In this document: in pieces, positions 53,282-63,160 of the stretch
Layout: each line of letters begins with the position of its first letter
Numbering within the stretch: the stretch's first letter is position 1
Assembly: GCF_918797505.1 (NCBI RefSeq)
Contig: NC_092801.1
Location: 24,327,477-24,391,476 of the forward strand
Direction: 5' to 3'
Origin: Bemisia tabaci
Taxonomy: Eukaryota; Arthropoda; Insecta; Hemiptera; Aleyrodidae
Length of the DNA: 64,000 nt
Program-made: the position numbers and the translations under genes
The notes under the pieces: generated by a model
What the model saw: the letters and a program-made list of their open reading frames with translations, nothing else
Database searches by the model: none
What the model was told of the DNA's origin: nothing

Positions 53282-53437
53282 GCCACTTTTACCGGCTGAG
53301 ATGCTGGAGCTTTTGGTTTTGTTCTCCACGGATACTTTCGCGCCTGAAAGCTGTTCGAAATTTCGATCCGCGAAGATTAAAAACGCGCCATAAATAATGA
53401 GGGCTGTGCAACTGGTCGGAAACAACGGATAATCCAT
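53282..53437 (-). CDS. Possible first coding exon (minus strand), unknown protein
   Basis: ATG at 53437 in a fair context opens a frame beginning MDYPLFPTSCTALIIYGAFL, with a hydrophobic stretch at residues 10-24 that could be a signal anchor or membrane segment, followed by a Ser/Lys-rich tail. A donor-like GTAAAAG follows a CAGCCG about 145 bp in. An overlapping 105-codon frame from 53606 uses another phase. No family is recognised, and no promoter or second exon is proven. The unspliced frame continues to 52982 through repeat sequence. Confidence 0.2.
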
Positions 53438-53877
53438 GCTTCCGTGCCGGTTTCTCCGGTCGAGAATCTAGAGCTCGGAGTTTACAGTAGTTTTCCCGAA
53501 GATATGCATCCACTAATAAAATACGCTTACTCCTGAACGTCAGTGATGCGAGACCGGTGGCAGGTAAAAAGCAAAGATTTGCCTGCAAAGCGGCGTGATA
53601 CCACACATCATATCAACGGCGCACAGTGCGGCATCCTTATATGGACAATGCGGACGAAAATCGGTACACACTTAACTTTAAATAATGAAGAGAGTGGCAC
53701 CGACGTGGGAAAGCTCTTTTGGCACTATCAAAGTAAAACACTCGAGGAATAAGAAAATGTCACATCTCTGGATTTTTTAGCGTATTTTTCGAGAAAAGTT
53801 CATTTGAGGTTGGCAACCTCGAATTAACCCTAGGTATGATAACAATGCAAAAGCAGCGTGAAACACCCGAACTTTAA
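53438..53877. other. Low-copy sequence with relatives of the 60-bp repeat
   Basis: 53560-53640 holds TGCAAAGCGGCGTGATACCA, a stray relative of the array at 55 kb. Confidence 0.5.
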
Positions 53878-54196
53878 CAGGGTGTCTAGTATTTTTTCAT
53901 TTTGAAAAATCCTGATATTTTATAAAAAGTCCTGATATTTTATAAAAAATTCCTGATATTTCATAAAAAATTCCTGATATTTTATAAAAAATTCCTGATT
54001 TTTTCATTTTGAAAATTCCTGATATTTTCCTGATTTTTCTAGACTCCTGGCACGGAAGGCAAATAGCAGTCAGAGTTCTCCGCTGAGGAGACTTGCGTTA
54101 GAAAAATTCCTGATAAAACGTCCGATTTTCCTGATTTTTTCCTGATCGGCCAAAATTCCTGATATTTTCCGGTTTTTCACGATGCTAGACACCCTA
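53878..54196. mobile_element. Family P element (P3)
   Basis: CAGGGTGTCTAG...CTAGACACCCT; includes four extra copies of a TTTTATAAAAAATTCCTGATA-type unit (quoted in part) near 53930-53995. Flanks AACTTTAA/AACTTCAA may be a decayed 8-bp TSD with a 1-2 base offset. Confidence 0.8.
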
Positions 54197-54709
54197 TAAC
54201 TTCAAACGTCTCTGATAGTCGTAAAAAGTCGCAAGATCTTTTTGGTAGAATTGAAGTTGGATATCTGAGGATTAAGAAAATTTCAACCACTCAGAGCATT
54301 TGGCGTTTCAAGCGAGAAATCTTCATTAGAAGTTGACGTCCCGTGTAATTCTTAAGGACCAATGATTCTCGACCCATTTCCCGCCCACTCTCTATCCAGA
54401 TTTGAAGTAGTTTCGAGCGAAAAATTTGGAAATAAATCATCATTGTGAGTCAGTAATATTTTAAAGATGACCAACTCAAAAAAAATAAGCAGATGTTGAG
54501 TTGTGATTTTTGATTTTTTGATTTTTGTCCACAGAGGGCCGCACTGTGCGGGGTAGTTCTAATAGTCGAACGCTTGATTTCCGCATTCAACTGTGCATAC
54601 TGCCTGCATTCAAAGCCTCAGTAATTTGAGACAGATGCAAAGCTAAGATTTTCCTTCAAAGCGGTGTGAGACCACATCACATACCAACGCCGCTGTTCCG
54701 ATATCTACG
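54197..54709. other. Unannotated stretch with one stray 60-bp-repeat relative
   Basis: TTCCTTCAAAGCGGTGTGAG near 54652. Otherwise nothing. Confidence 0.45.
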
Positions 54710-54962
54710 CTGCCGCGCTAAGGAAAAACGCCGTATGAACCTTCAGACGTTGCCAAATCTCCACTGACAAATCACTGGTTTTCAGGAAAATTTTGGAATA
54801 TTTTTCTGCCACTTTCTCAGAGAATTTTGTTCGTATTTTGATCTAAAGTTCCTGAAAATTTCAAGGAAAAATATCCATAATCCTCCTCCAAAATAAACAT
54901 TTTAACGGAGGAAATTTGACAACTCTCAAATGTTCATACGGCGTTCTTCTTTAGCACGGCAG
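54710..54962. mobile_element. Family F MITE (F12) with 4-bp TSD
   Basis: CTGCCGCGCTAAGG...TTAGCACGGCAG; TACG on both sides. Confidence 0.9.
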
Positions 54963-55051
54963 TACGCGCTTGATTTCAGACTTTAACGTTGGCAGCATTA
55001 TGCATTCCTTCAAAAAAGTCAGGAATGCGTGACAAGTGTAACGCCAAAATT

Positions 55052-55922
55052 TTCCTTCATTTCCACGTGATACCGCATCACGTACCTACTCCGGAAACCG
55101 AAAAGAGGAGTTTCCTTCAAAGCGGCGTGATACCACATCACGTACCTACTCCGGAATCCGAAAAGAGGAGTTTCCTTCAAAGCGGCGTGATACCACATCA
55201 CGTACCTACTCCGGAGTTCGAAAGAGGAGTTTCCTTCAAAGCGGCGTGATACCACATCACGTACCTACTCCGGAATCCGAAAGGAGGAGTTCCCTTCAAA
55301 GCGGCGTGATACCACATCCCGTACCTACTTTGGAATCCGAAAAGAGGAGTTTCCTTCAAAGCGGCGTGATACCACATCACGTACCTGCTCTGGGGTCCGA
55401 AAAGAGGAGTTTCCTTCAAAGCGGCGTGATACCAAATCACGTATTAACTCCGGAATCCGAAAAGAGGAGTTTCCTCAACGATCTAGAAACTGTAGATTGG
55501 TGGTGGCCTCCGAAGAAACGTAACACACATGGAGCGGTCGTTCGATAAGCAGGCGGGGAGTGGAAATGGCCGATAGCTATCTTCGTCATAACTACAAATA
55601 CATTGAATCTTACGGGAGTTTTTAGAATAAATGATGTAGCGTTGAAATTTTCATCGTAAACGTATAGATGAAAGTTCCATAGCTGGACACAGATATTCAA
55701 ATAGTTGGTTCTAAATTTGATATAAGTCCGTATTCAGGAACAGTCCCATAAGAAGCCATAGAAAGCGACTATCTTCGTCCTAACCTATTTGTTGCTCCTG
55801 GTGTGTTACGAATTTCACTGTTGGCGTAGCATAGAAGCCCCTTATCTATAGTTTCTAGATCGTTGAGTTTCCTTCAAAGCGGCGTGATACTACATCACGT
55901 ACCTACTCCGGAGTTCGAGAAG
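55052..55922 (+). repeat. 60-bp tandem array, 8 units, interrupted
   Basis: Units of 59-60 bp (TTCCTTCAAAGCGGCGTGAT through CTACTCCGGAATCCGAAAAG). Seven run from about 55052 to 55475, an eighth resumes at 55866. Because 60 is a multiple of three, plus frames read PTPESEKRSFLQSGVIPHHV repeatedly and minus frames VMWYHAALKETPLFGF. One 59-bp unit breaks the frame, which argues against coding. Confidence 0.92.
55476..55865. mobile_element. 8-bp-TSD element in the 60-bp array
   Basis: 390 bp, TIRs CAACGATCTAGAAACTGTAG with one mismatch; AGTTTCCT on both sides (55468-55475, 55866-55873). Removing it restores a normal array unit. hAT-like by TSD length; no transposase frame. Confidence 0.93.
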
Positions 55923-56139
55923 AGAAGTGTTCGCGGAGGATGGAAGGTTACGAAAGACAATAATTCTATGGAAAATCGTGGTTTTCACCGACAGTCTCCA
56001 TGCAAATAATCGCTTGGGGATACTAAATCTGAAACTTAACCTTCCTCAACGACGATCGTCTTAACAATGATCATGCATTTTCGTTTCATCAGTGACGCCT
56101 TCCCGTAATCACGCGGAGTAATCACATAAACAGTTCTAC
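55923..56139. other. Unannotated spacer
   Basis: No recognised content. Confidence 0.4.
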
Positions 56140-56345
56140 GGTGCTAAGGAGGAACGCCGTATGAACATTCGAAAGTTGCCAAATTTCCTCGGATAAAATG
56201 CTTATTTTGGAGAAAAATTATAAATGTGTTTCCTTGAAATTTTCAAACACTTTGGATCAAATTACAAACAAAATTATCCGAGAAATTGGCTGAAAAATAT
56301 ACAAAAACTTTCCTGAAAATGAGTGATTGCCAGAGGAAATTTGGC
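56140..56345. mobile_element. Family F MITE, right end lost (F13)
   Basis: CTACGGTGCTAAGGAGGAAC on the left; pairing persists to GAGGAAATTTGGCA, then the element stops. Confidence 0.7.
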
Positions 56346-57749
56346 ATGGTTACTTTCCCCTTAATTTCATCAAGCAGTGTTACACATACACATTTGCACT
56401 GGTTACTAGTTTTTCCCCCTCGCAATTTAAAAGGCTTCTATTTTCTCATACTGTATGTACTTCCGCGGTGGATGATGTTATACATCATGTTTTTGGATGG
56501 GCGATATTTCTGCTGATACTGGACGTAATAAATTGGCGACTGGACACAATTTGACCATTTTTGCTGAGCAATAAGCTTAAACCATCAAAATACTATTCTG
56601 CCTGACGCAATTACCCCTGGTGTATCCTGCAACAATAGTCAACTGCAGAGGAAAAATAAATAAAATTATGACAAGAAAGGACGAAATAATAGATACGTAC
56701 CAGAAGAGAGTTATCCAATTGCACGACGCCAAGCTGTAAGCACTCGCGACACCACTTTATCACTGGAATCGCACTGCGCACTAAAAAAATTGGCCTCAAA
56801 AAGGTCATTAGGATATAAATAGTTAAAAAAAATGTACAGATTCACCAGGAAATGAATCATGTGTGCTTAACTTACTTCAATTCTGCTCAGATAAGGTGTT
56901 TACAATAATACATAACATGAAAACGAGATAGGAAAAATCATGAAAATAAAATGATAACAATGATAATAAAAGGCGTATCTTGAAACCGGAATAATACAAC
57001 CAAAGGAAAAATTTTCATTTGGACAGTCAAAAACTGAAAAAGGCGAAGAAACTGAAAATACTTAATGCAAGTTCTTCCACTTCATTATATTAAAGTACAG
57101 ATGCAGATGCAATAGTTTCCAATTATTTTTGTTTCCATTGGTTTTTTTTACCTTATAAGTCCCAAAAAATAAACGTATGCTTCGTTTTTGTATACCCGAT
57201 AAAACATAAATAATTGTATAATTTATCGTTTAACCGATATCGTGGATGCAAGCCGTGAATCGCTTACAGCGCTTAATTCATCGTTCGACTTGGGAGCATA
57301 GAGAGTTGACTTTTACTTCAACGACGAACTCTCGTTAGATGTTTATTACGAGGCGAAAATCTGCGATTACGCAAGGGAATATCTACCAACAATATTGGGT
57401 ACCAAGGTCGTTGCTTGAACTTCGAATTTACTGAGTCAATGACGACTGAATATTCAACAACTATTTCAAGGAATACTACAAAAAGCAAGGATTTTTCTAC
57501 CCCCCCCCCCCCCCCCCAATAAAATCTTAAAACTAAACTTCGAGCAGAACTTAAAGGCGGATGTTGATCTTCGTCCACAGAGCGTTCAAGTGCGGTGGAC
57601 AGTAATTAGTGCACATTTAGGCCGGAATAAATAATCTTAAGTTCCGCAGCAAAAATCACTGACTTTCCAGTACTACTGGGCTCATTTCCCTGACTTTTCC
57701 AAGGTTTCAACGACTTAACAAGAACTATTCACCCTGGGATCTACATTAT
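56346..57749. other. AT-rich low-copy stretch
   Basis: No repeat families or recognisable coding. A 17-18 base C run at 57500-57517. Short frames on both strands near 56286-56554 lack motifs. A small family R fragment (CATTTCCCTGACTTTTCC) lies near 57680. Confidence 0.4.
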
Positions 57750-58670
57750 CAGGGCTGCCATTACTCTTACGTTTCGCAAATTCCTCACTCACTTCCTACG
57801 TACCGTTATTTTTCTCACTTGCTACTCATCGTTCTCCATTTTTCTCATTACGATTCACAGTCCTTCATTTGACTCGCTTATCGCTCACCGTTTCTCGAGC
57901 TTGTTCTCTCTCTACTCAGAGTGTCTCGATTTTACCACCTTTTTTCTCTCTGTTCTCCATTTTACTCACTCCTTACTCGCCGTTCTCCGTTTCTCACTAC
58001 CATTCACAGTTCTCGATTTTACTCACTTATGACTCACAGTTCCTCGATTTTACTCTCTCTTTACTCCCTGTGTCTCGAGATTTTACTACCCCTTTTTTCT
58101 TTCTGTCCTCGAATTTACCTCCTCTTTAGTGTCCGTTCTTGCCTTTACTCACTCTTTACTCGCCGTTCATCAATTTTACTCACATTTTACTCACATATTA
58201 CTCACAGTTTCTCGATTTTACTCACTCCTTAATCGCCGTTCCTCGATTTTTCTCACTTGGTGCTCACCGTTCTCGATTTTACTCACATGACTCACAGTTT
58301 CTCGATTTTATTCTCTCTTTACTCCCTGTGTCTCAAGATTTTACTACCCCTTTTTTCTCTCTGTCCTCGAATTTACTTCCTCTTTAGCGTCCGTTCTTGC
58401 CTTTACTCACTCTTTACTCGCCATTCCTCAATTATACTCACATATTGCTCACAGTTTCTCGATTTTACTCACTCATTACGCAAAAATCACACGAGGAATG
58501 TATTCTTTTAGGATCGATCATCACTTCATCGATCGCTAATCACACCGCGGGACACTATGATGGAGAATCACTCTTTAATTATTCACAGATCATTTGAATA
58601 CTCACACACTACTAAAATGACACCCATTTAACTCACCGATGCTTAAATTACTCAAAAATTGGCAGCCCTG
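57750..58670. mobile_element. Element with CAGGGCTGCCA ends and internal tandem repeats
   Basis: 921 bp. CAGGGCTGCCATTACTC at the left, ATTGGCAGCCCTG at the right. The interior is made of degenerate TTTACTCAC/GTTCTCGAT units with a higher-order period near 264 bp (58028 and 58292). Pyrimidine richness gives overlapping Leu/Ser/Phe-rich frames, which are not genes. Confidence 0.8.
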
Positions 58671-59453
58671 ATTTGTTTAACTAACTAAGAGGGACATAAC
58701 TCACAACATGATAGGGATATTCATAACTCACAACAAAAACGACAGTTTCCTTGACAGTTAGTCGTTATGCTGAGAAAAATAATTTTTTTGTTAAGGAATA
58801 AATATTCTTACTCTTAAAAATTCTGCTGCTGATTTTTCTTCGTCTACTACTGACTGCTAAAACTTCTTCCTCTCCTACTATTACTGTCGTTGTTTTAATT
58901 TTTCCAGCCGAATTATAGACTGGCTTGATTTCCAAAATCAAGGGATTTTTACAGCTGCTGTAACTGCTATTGCTACTTTAACTGATACTAGGGAGCTAAG
59001 CCCCCTGGCCGCTACGTGGCCCAACCCCCAGAGGGCGCTTCGCCCCCTCTTAGGCCCGCTTCGACAAAAGAACGACAAAAAAAAAATGAAAAGATTTTCA
59101 TACCTGACTCTCATTTGTCCAATCTCCCTCTAGCCGGGAGTGATTGGACCATTAAGAATTATATAGAAAAACCGTCATTTATTTCAAATTTAAACAAAAC
59201 TATAACTAAAAACTTAACTAAACTTAAACTAAAATTAAAATGAAACGAAACGAACAGAACGGAGCGTTTTGTTACTTTCGGGAAGTCTGTAGTAAAGGAG
59301 CATACCTTTAATTCACTTATCTTGCCCTATACTAACAGACGAAGAATACGCTGATTAAATTTATTATTGACTTTATTAAGGTGACTTTATTATTCCTAAT
59401 ATTATTACTTACTATTAGGTAGGTACTTATATTATTTAGGCTGACTATTTTGA
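58671..59453. other. Unannotated stretch
   Basis: Near 59008-59055 there is a hairpin-like GAGGGCGCTTCGCCCCCTC. No gene. Confidence 0.4.
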
Positions 59454-59545
59454 GGTGGTTCGATGGACGCCATATCTTGTGTCAGAACGACATGCGATAT
59501 ATCGCATGTCGTTCTGACTCAAAATATAACCTCCGTCTAATCACC
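59454..59545. mobile_element. Family Q minimal palindrome
   Basis: GGTGGTTCGATGGACGCCAT, centre GACATGCGATATATCGCATG, inverted end to AATCACC. Only the ends of the family remain. Confidence 0.75.
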
Positions 59546-59636
59546 GAGAGTTCAAGAGTGAGTAAATGCGAGGGATAAAACTATCATACGTCCTACTCCT
59601 ACTTTGAACTTCCTAATCTCAACTTACCCCGTATGA

Positions 59637-60050
59637 GTTGATTCCTCCCAGGAAGTAAACAAACACCGATCTGTCGAACAAATTTTGCTGTAATACGAGT
59701 TTTGCTTTTCTCTCTTTGCAAAAAAAAAAGGTGCTAAAACAGCGTAGAAGCATACTTCAGCAGTCTGTTGGTGAAAAGTCTCTTCCCAAAACCCCTAAAT
59801 TAAAGCCAAATGAGACTGACCGCGAAATATCGCATTCGATCTAACTAATAGAATGCGATATTTCGCAGTCAGTCTCATTTGGCTTTAATTTAGGGGTTTC
59901 GGTAAGAGACTTTTCAACAAAGGACTGCTGATGTATGCCTCTACACTGTTTTAGAACTTTTTTTTTTGCATCTGGTGAAAAGGAAGGCTCGTATTACAAC
60001 AAAATTTGTTCGACAGATCGATGTTTGTATGCTTCCTGGGTGGAATCACC
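59637..60050. mobile_element. Family Q-type 414-bp foldback
   Basis: Left GTTGATTCCTCCCAGGAAG, right CTTCCTGGGTGGAATCACC; arms about 200 bp, including CCCTAAATTAAAGCCAAATG and its inverse; centre near 59845. Confidence 0.88.
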
Positions 60051-60188
60051 ATAACCCGCACCCTAGCCCTAACCCAGCCCCTGTCCCAACCCAAACCCCC
60101 TCCCTCTCATAGTCTTTGCCCACCTTAACTCATAAGTCCCGCCTTACCAAGTCAGTCAACTGACGCCTAACCCGTTTCGGCTAACCCT
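60051..60188. other. C-rich low-complexity segment
   Basis: Runs such as CCCTAGCCCTAACCCAGCCC. Similar material at 60480-60560. Not the insect TTAGG telomere repeat. Confidence 0.6.
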
Positions 60189-60404
60189 GAGGTAAATGAA
60201 ACGTAAGTATGCTCTTACTGACTCTATCGGTCAGAAGTATGCTTCCGAATTCCGCTGCTAGAGCTGAGGCGCGAAATTTGAATGTCAATAACTTTAAAAA
60301 GTTGTTGAAATTCTAATTTCGTACCACAGCTCTAGCGGCGAGAGCCTAAAGCCCACTTTTGACTGCGAGAGTATAGAAGAGCATACTTACGTTTCGTTTA
60401 CCTC
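60189..60404. mobile_element. 216-bp foldback, GAGGTAAATG termini
   Basis: GAGGTAAATGAAACGTAAGT...CTTACGTTTCGTTTACCTC, with a second paired block CTAGAGCTG/CAGCTCTAG inside. Confidence 0.85.
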
Positions 60405-60634
60405 GGCCATATCCAACCCAACACACGATCACACATTAAAACTAGACCTAACTTCTAAAATAAACTGTGCCCGTACCAATCCCCTCCCCCCACTCCCTTC
60501 TAACCCATCCCTTAATCCCAACCCAAACCCCCCACACCTTACCCCTAGCCCCCGCCCGCCCTGGCCTGCCCTAAGCATATCAATCCCGCCTAGCTAACAT
60601 GACCTTACCTTATCTGGCATATCACAGCACACCA

Positions 60635-60895
60635 CACAAGGAGAAAACAATTTCGAGCGTGGGACCCGAAGTTGAGGTCGTATGCATCTCTGAAGTTTTC
60701 GGATCACGCATCCAAAAACTTGAGGTCCCGCTGCCAAAGTTCGGGTCAGAAATCTGAAGTACTTTGGTACGTACCGGAGTACTTCAGATGTGTGACCCGA
60801 ACCCTTCGGCATCGATTTTCGGATGCGTGATCTGAAACTTCAGAGATCCACTTGACCCGAACTTCGGGTCTCTCGCACGAAATGTTTTTCTCCGT
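60635..60895. mobile_element. Family D palindromic MITE (D2)
   Basis: Ends CACAAGGAGAAAAC and GTTTTTCTCCGTG; arms carry GGGACCCGAAGTTGAGGTC and its inverse. D1 at 13.6 kb is half of this family. Confidence 0.82.
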
Positions 60896-61156
60896 GCTTC
60901 ACACTATACCACGCCATAACATAACACAACACAACACAACAAAACACAACACAACATAACCAAGTCAGCCACGGTAAAAAAACTCGTTTTTTACCGCAGC
61001 TGTACCTCGAGAGCCAATCCCAAGGTCACTGACCAAGGGTAGAAAGGGCAGGGCACCTACACGGTGCCCGCCACCATCCACCGGGGCAGACGTGCGGCCG
61101 GGGCGGCGTCTGCAGATCGCTCCTCTAGCGCCTCCAGACGGTACACGACATCCGCC

Positions 61157-61560
61157 GACCGGGCGGACGACCGCGCGCCGGGCGCTTCGTCGAGTGCTCG
61201 GTCGGACGACAGGACCTCCAACTCAACTTCACTTTCAGACCGAGGCTCAAGGCATCAGCCTGAGAGTGAAGCTGATACGGAGGCACTGTCATCACGGTAG
61301 AGCAGTCGACGGAGCGCCCGACGGGTGTCCACCCGCTCGTCGGACGTCGACGTCGACATTCGACGACCGGGCGGACGACCGCGCGCCGGGCGCTTCGTCG
61401 AGTGCTCGGTCGGACGACAGAGCCTCCAACTCAACTTCACTATCAGACCGAGGCTAAAAGCCTCAGCCTGAGAGTGAAGCTGATATGGAAGCACTGTCAT
61501 CACGGTAGAGCAGTCGACGGAGCGTCCAGCGGGTGTCCACCCGTTCGTCGGACGTCGGAC
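61157..61560. repeat. ~210-bp GC-rich duplication, two units
   Basis: GACCGGGCGGACGACCGCGC at 61157 and 61375; CACGGTAGAGCAGTCGACGG at 61293 and 61501. Very CpG-rich. Frames on both strands repeat RADDRAPGASSSARSDD-type peptides because of the duplication. Confidence 0.85.
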
Positions 61561-61666
61561 CGTAAGTGAGGCACTATGACCGGAACTGACGGCGGTCGTC
61601 GTCGTTGTGCGTCACGGCTGTGAAATGCACGTCGCGGCTGAAACGGAACTTCCGGGACCTCTTTAA

Positions 61667-62108
61667 GGTGATTCGTCAAGCTCAAAAGAAGTGGTCGAAG
61701 TGGCATGCGATATATCGAATCTTTTAGGTAAAACATCTCGGCAGATTTTGAATTTTCAGGGATAAAAAGGACGATAGCCCCTGCGCATGAGCCTAAAGAA
61801 TCATTCTAAACCCAAAAATCGGCAAAGTTCAGAGAAATGAAAGCAGGATAGTGTTTGGAAAAAAACCTCGCATTCGATTCAGCTATCGATTTCTGCATCG
61901 AATGCGAGGTTTTTTTCCAAACACTATCCTGCTTTCATCTCTCTGAATTTTGCTGACATTTGGGTTTAGAATGATTTTTTAGGCTCATGAGCAGGGACTA
62001 TCGTCCTTTTTTTTGCTAAAAATTCAAAATCTGCCGAGATTTTTGACCTAATCGATGCGATAGATCGCACTCCACTTCGACCACGTCATTTGAGCTTGAC
62101 GAATCACC
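61667..62108. mobile_element. TTAA-flanked 442-bp foldback (Q4)
   Basis: GGTGATTCGTCAAGCTCAA...TTGAGCTTGACGAATCACC between TTAA at 61663-61666 and 62109-62112. Pairing is near-continuous to a centre near 61885. TTAA targets are used by piggyBac and Kolobok elements. Confidence 0.92.
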
Positions 62109-62112
62109 TTAA

Positions 62113-62495
62113 GGTGATTGGATGGACGCCATATTTTGTGTCAGAACGGCATGCGATATATCGCATCAATTGGTTCCATTTTTACAGCTAATCGTCATTT
62201 TTCTCCAATTTTGAGATCGCAATTCTGTTGTCAGGAGACTAAAACATTCACTTGCCAATTTTAACAAAGAAATTCAGCGTAATAGAGGCGAGATTTTTTT
62301 AGAGAGAAAACCACGCCTTTATTACGCTGAATTTCTTTAAATGTTAAAATTGGCAAGTGAGTGTTTTAGTCTCCTGACAACAGAATTGCGATCTCAAAAT
62401 TGGAGAAAAATGACGATTAGCTGTAAAAATGGAACCAATTGATGCGATATATCGCATGCCGTTCTGACACAAAATATGGCGTCCATCGAATCACC
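62113..62495. mobile_element. TTAA-flanked 383-bp foldback (Q1), sharing a TTAA with Q4
   Basis: GGTGATTGGATGGACGCCAT...CGTCCATCGAATCACC between TTAA at 62109-62112 and 62496-62499; arms contain GCGATATATCGCATCAATTG and its inverse. Confidence 0.92.
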
Positions 62496-62499
62496 TTAA

Positions 62500-62632
62500 G
62501 CTCGGGTCAAACTCACAGTGTGGAGCCCGGTTTCCAACATCAAATTGAGCCCATCAAAATTGATCACCGGTGGAACTGTGGGCTCAATTTGATCGTGGAA
62601 ACGGAGCTCCGCGCTGTGAGTTTGACCCGAGC
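62500..62632. mobile_element. 133-bp palindrome, GCTCGGGTCAAACTCACAG ends
   Basis: Starts immediately after TTAA and folds to its inverse at 62614-62632. Confidence 0.85.
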
Positions 62633-62641
62633 ACATACGCC

Positions 62642-62718
62642 GATTGCACAAGTCCCAAATGGGGACCGAGACGACAAGTCCCTCGTCGTCTTGACTCCCA
62701 TTTGGGACGTGTGCAATC
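62642..62718. mobile_element. 77-bp palindrome, GATTGCACAAGTCCCAAATG ends
   Basis: Arms of about 22 bp, with an inner GACGAC/GTCGTC hairpin. Confidence 0.8.
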
Positions 62719-62731
62719 AGCTCTTCTAAAG

Positions 62732-62844
62732 ATCCAGTTACACGATCAAATTGAGCCATCAAATTTGGCCTCTCATTGGTCACATTCAGAATGCGACCAA
62801 TGAGAGGCCCAATTTGATGGCTCAATTTGATCGTGTAACTGGAC
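62732..62844. mobile_element. 113-bp palindrome, TCCAGTTACACGATCAAATT ends
   Basis: Near-perfect arms of about 50 bp, centre GTCACATTCAGAATGCGAC. Confidence 0.85.
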
Positions 62845-63050
62845 CTTAACCTCTGCACCCTCCCTCTAAAAGGCACTCACCCTCGAGATTTTCTTGAAGT
62901 TGATGCTCAAATGCTGAAATGCATTTTTAATTTTTACTTCTAATTCAAGTTACCAAAAAATTAACTTTCAATTATGACTTAACTCATTAATATTTCAATT
63001 GCAGAGGTGTGAGTGACCGATGTTGCTAAGGCACCTTTTAAAAATAAAAC
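62845..63050. other. Unannotated spacer with an acceptor-like site
   Basis: TTTCAATTGCAG|AGGTGTG near 63003 resembles a 3' splice site, without an accompanying exon. Confidence 0.25.
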
Positions 63051-63071
63051 TTATTACTATACTACTACTAT

Positions 63072-63105
<34 letters not shown>

Positions 63106-63160
63106 ACTATTACTACTACTACTACTACTACTGCTGCTGCTGCTGTTTTACTACTACTGC
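63051..63160. repeat. (ACT/GCT)n trinucleotide microsatellite
   Basis: Alternating blocks of ACT and GCT repeats over about 110 bp. The 61-codon frame through it is low complexity (poly-T/poly-A residues). Confidence 0.95.

Noticed and set aside
55052..55475. CRISPR-like array
   Set aside because: Units are contiguous and 60 bp long without variable spacers, and the genome is eukaryotic.
54989..55548. Repetitive protein PTPESEKRSFLQSGVIPHHV or its antisense
   Set aside because: Open frames on both strands come from the 60-bp period; a 59-bp unit breaks the frame, and a transposon interrupts the array.
57869..58597. Leu/Ser-rich membrane protein frames
   Set aside because: Pyrimidine-rich degenerate tandem repeats give the same look in three frames.
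60051..60560. Telomeric repeat from CCCTAACCC-like text
   Set aside because: Irregular C-rich text without a fixed period; insects use TTAGG, vertebrates TTAGGG, and neither is in tandem here.
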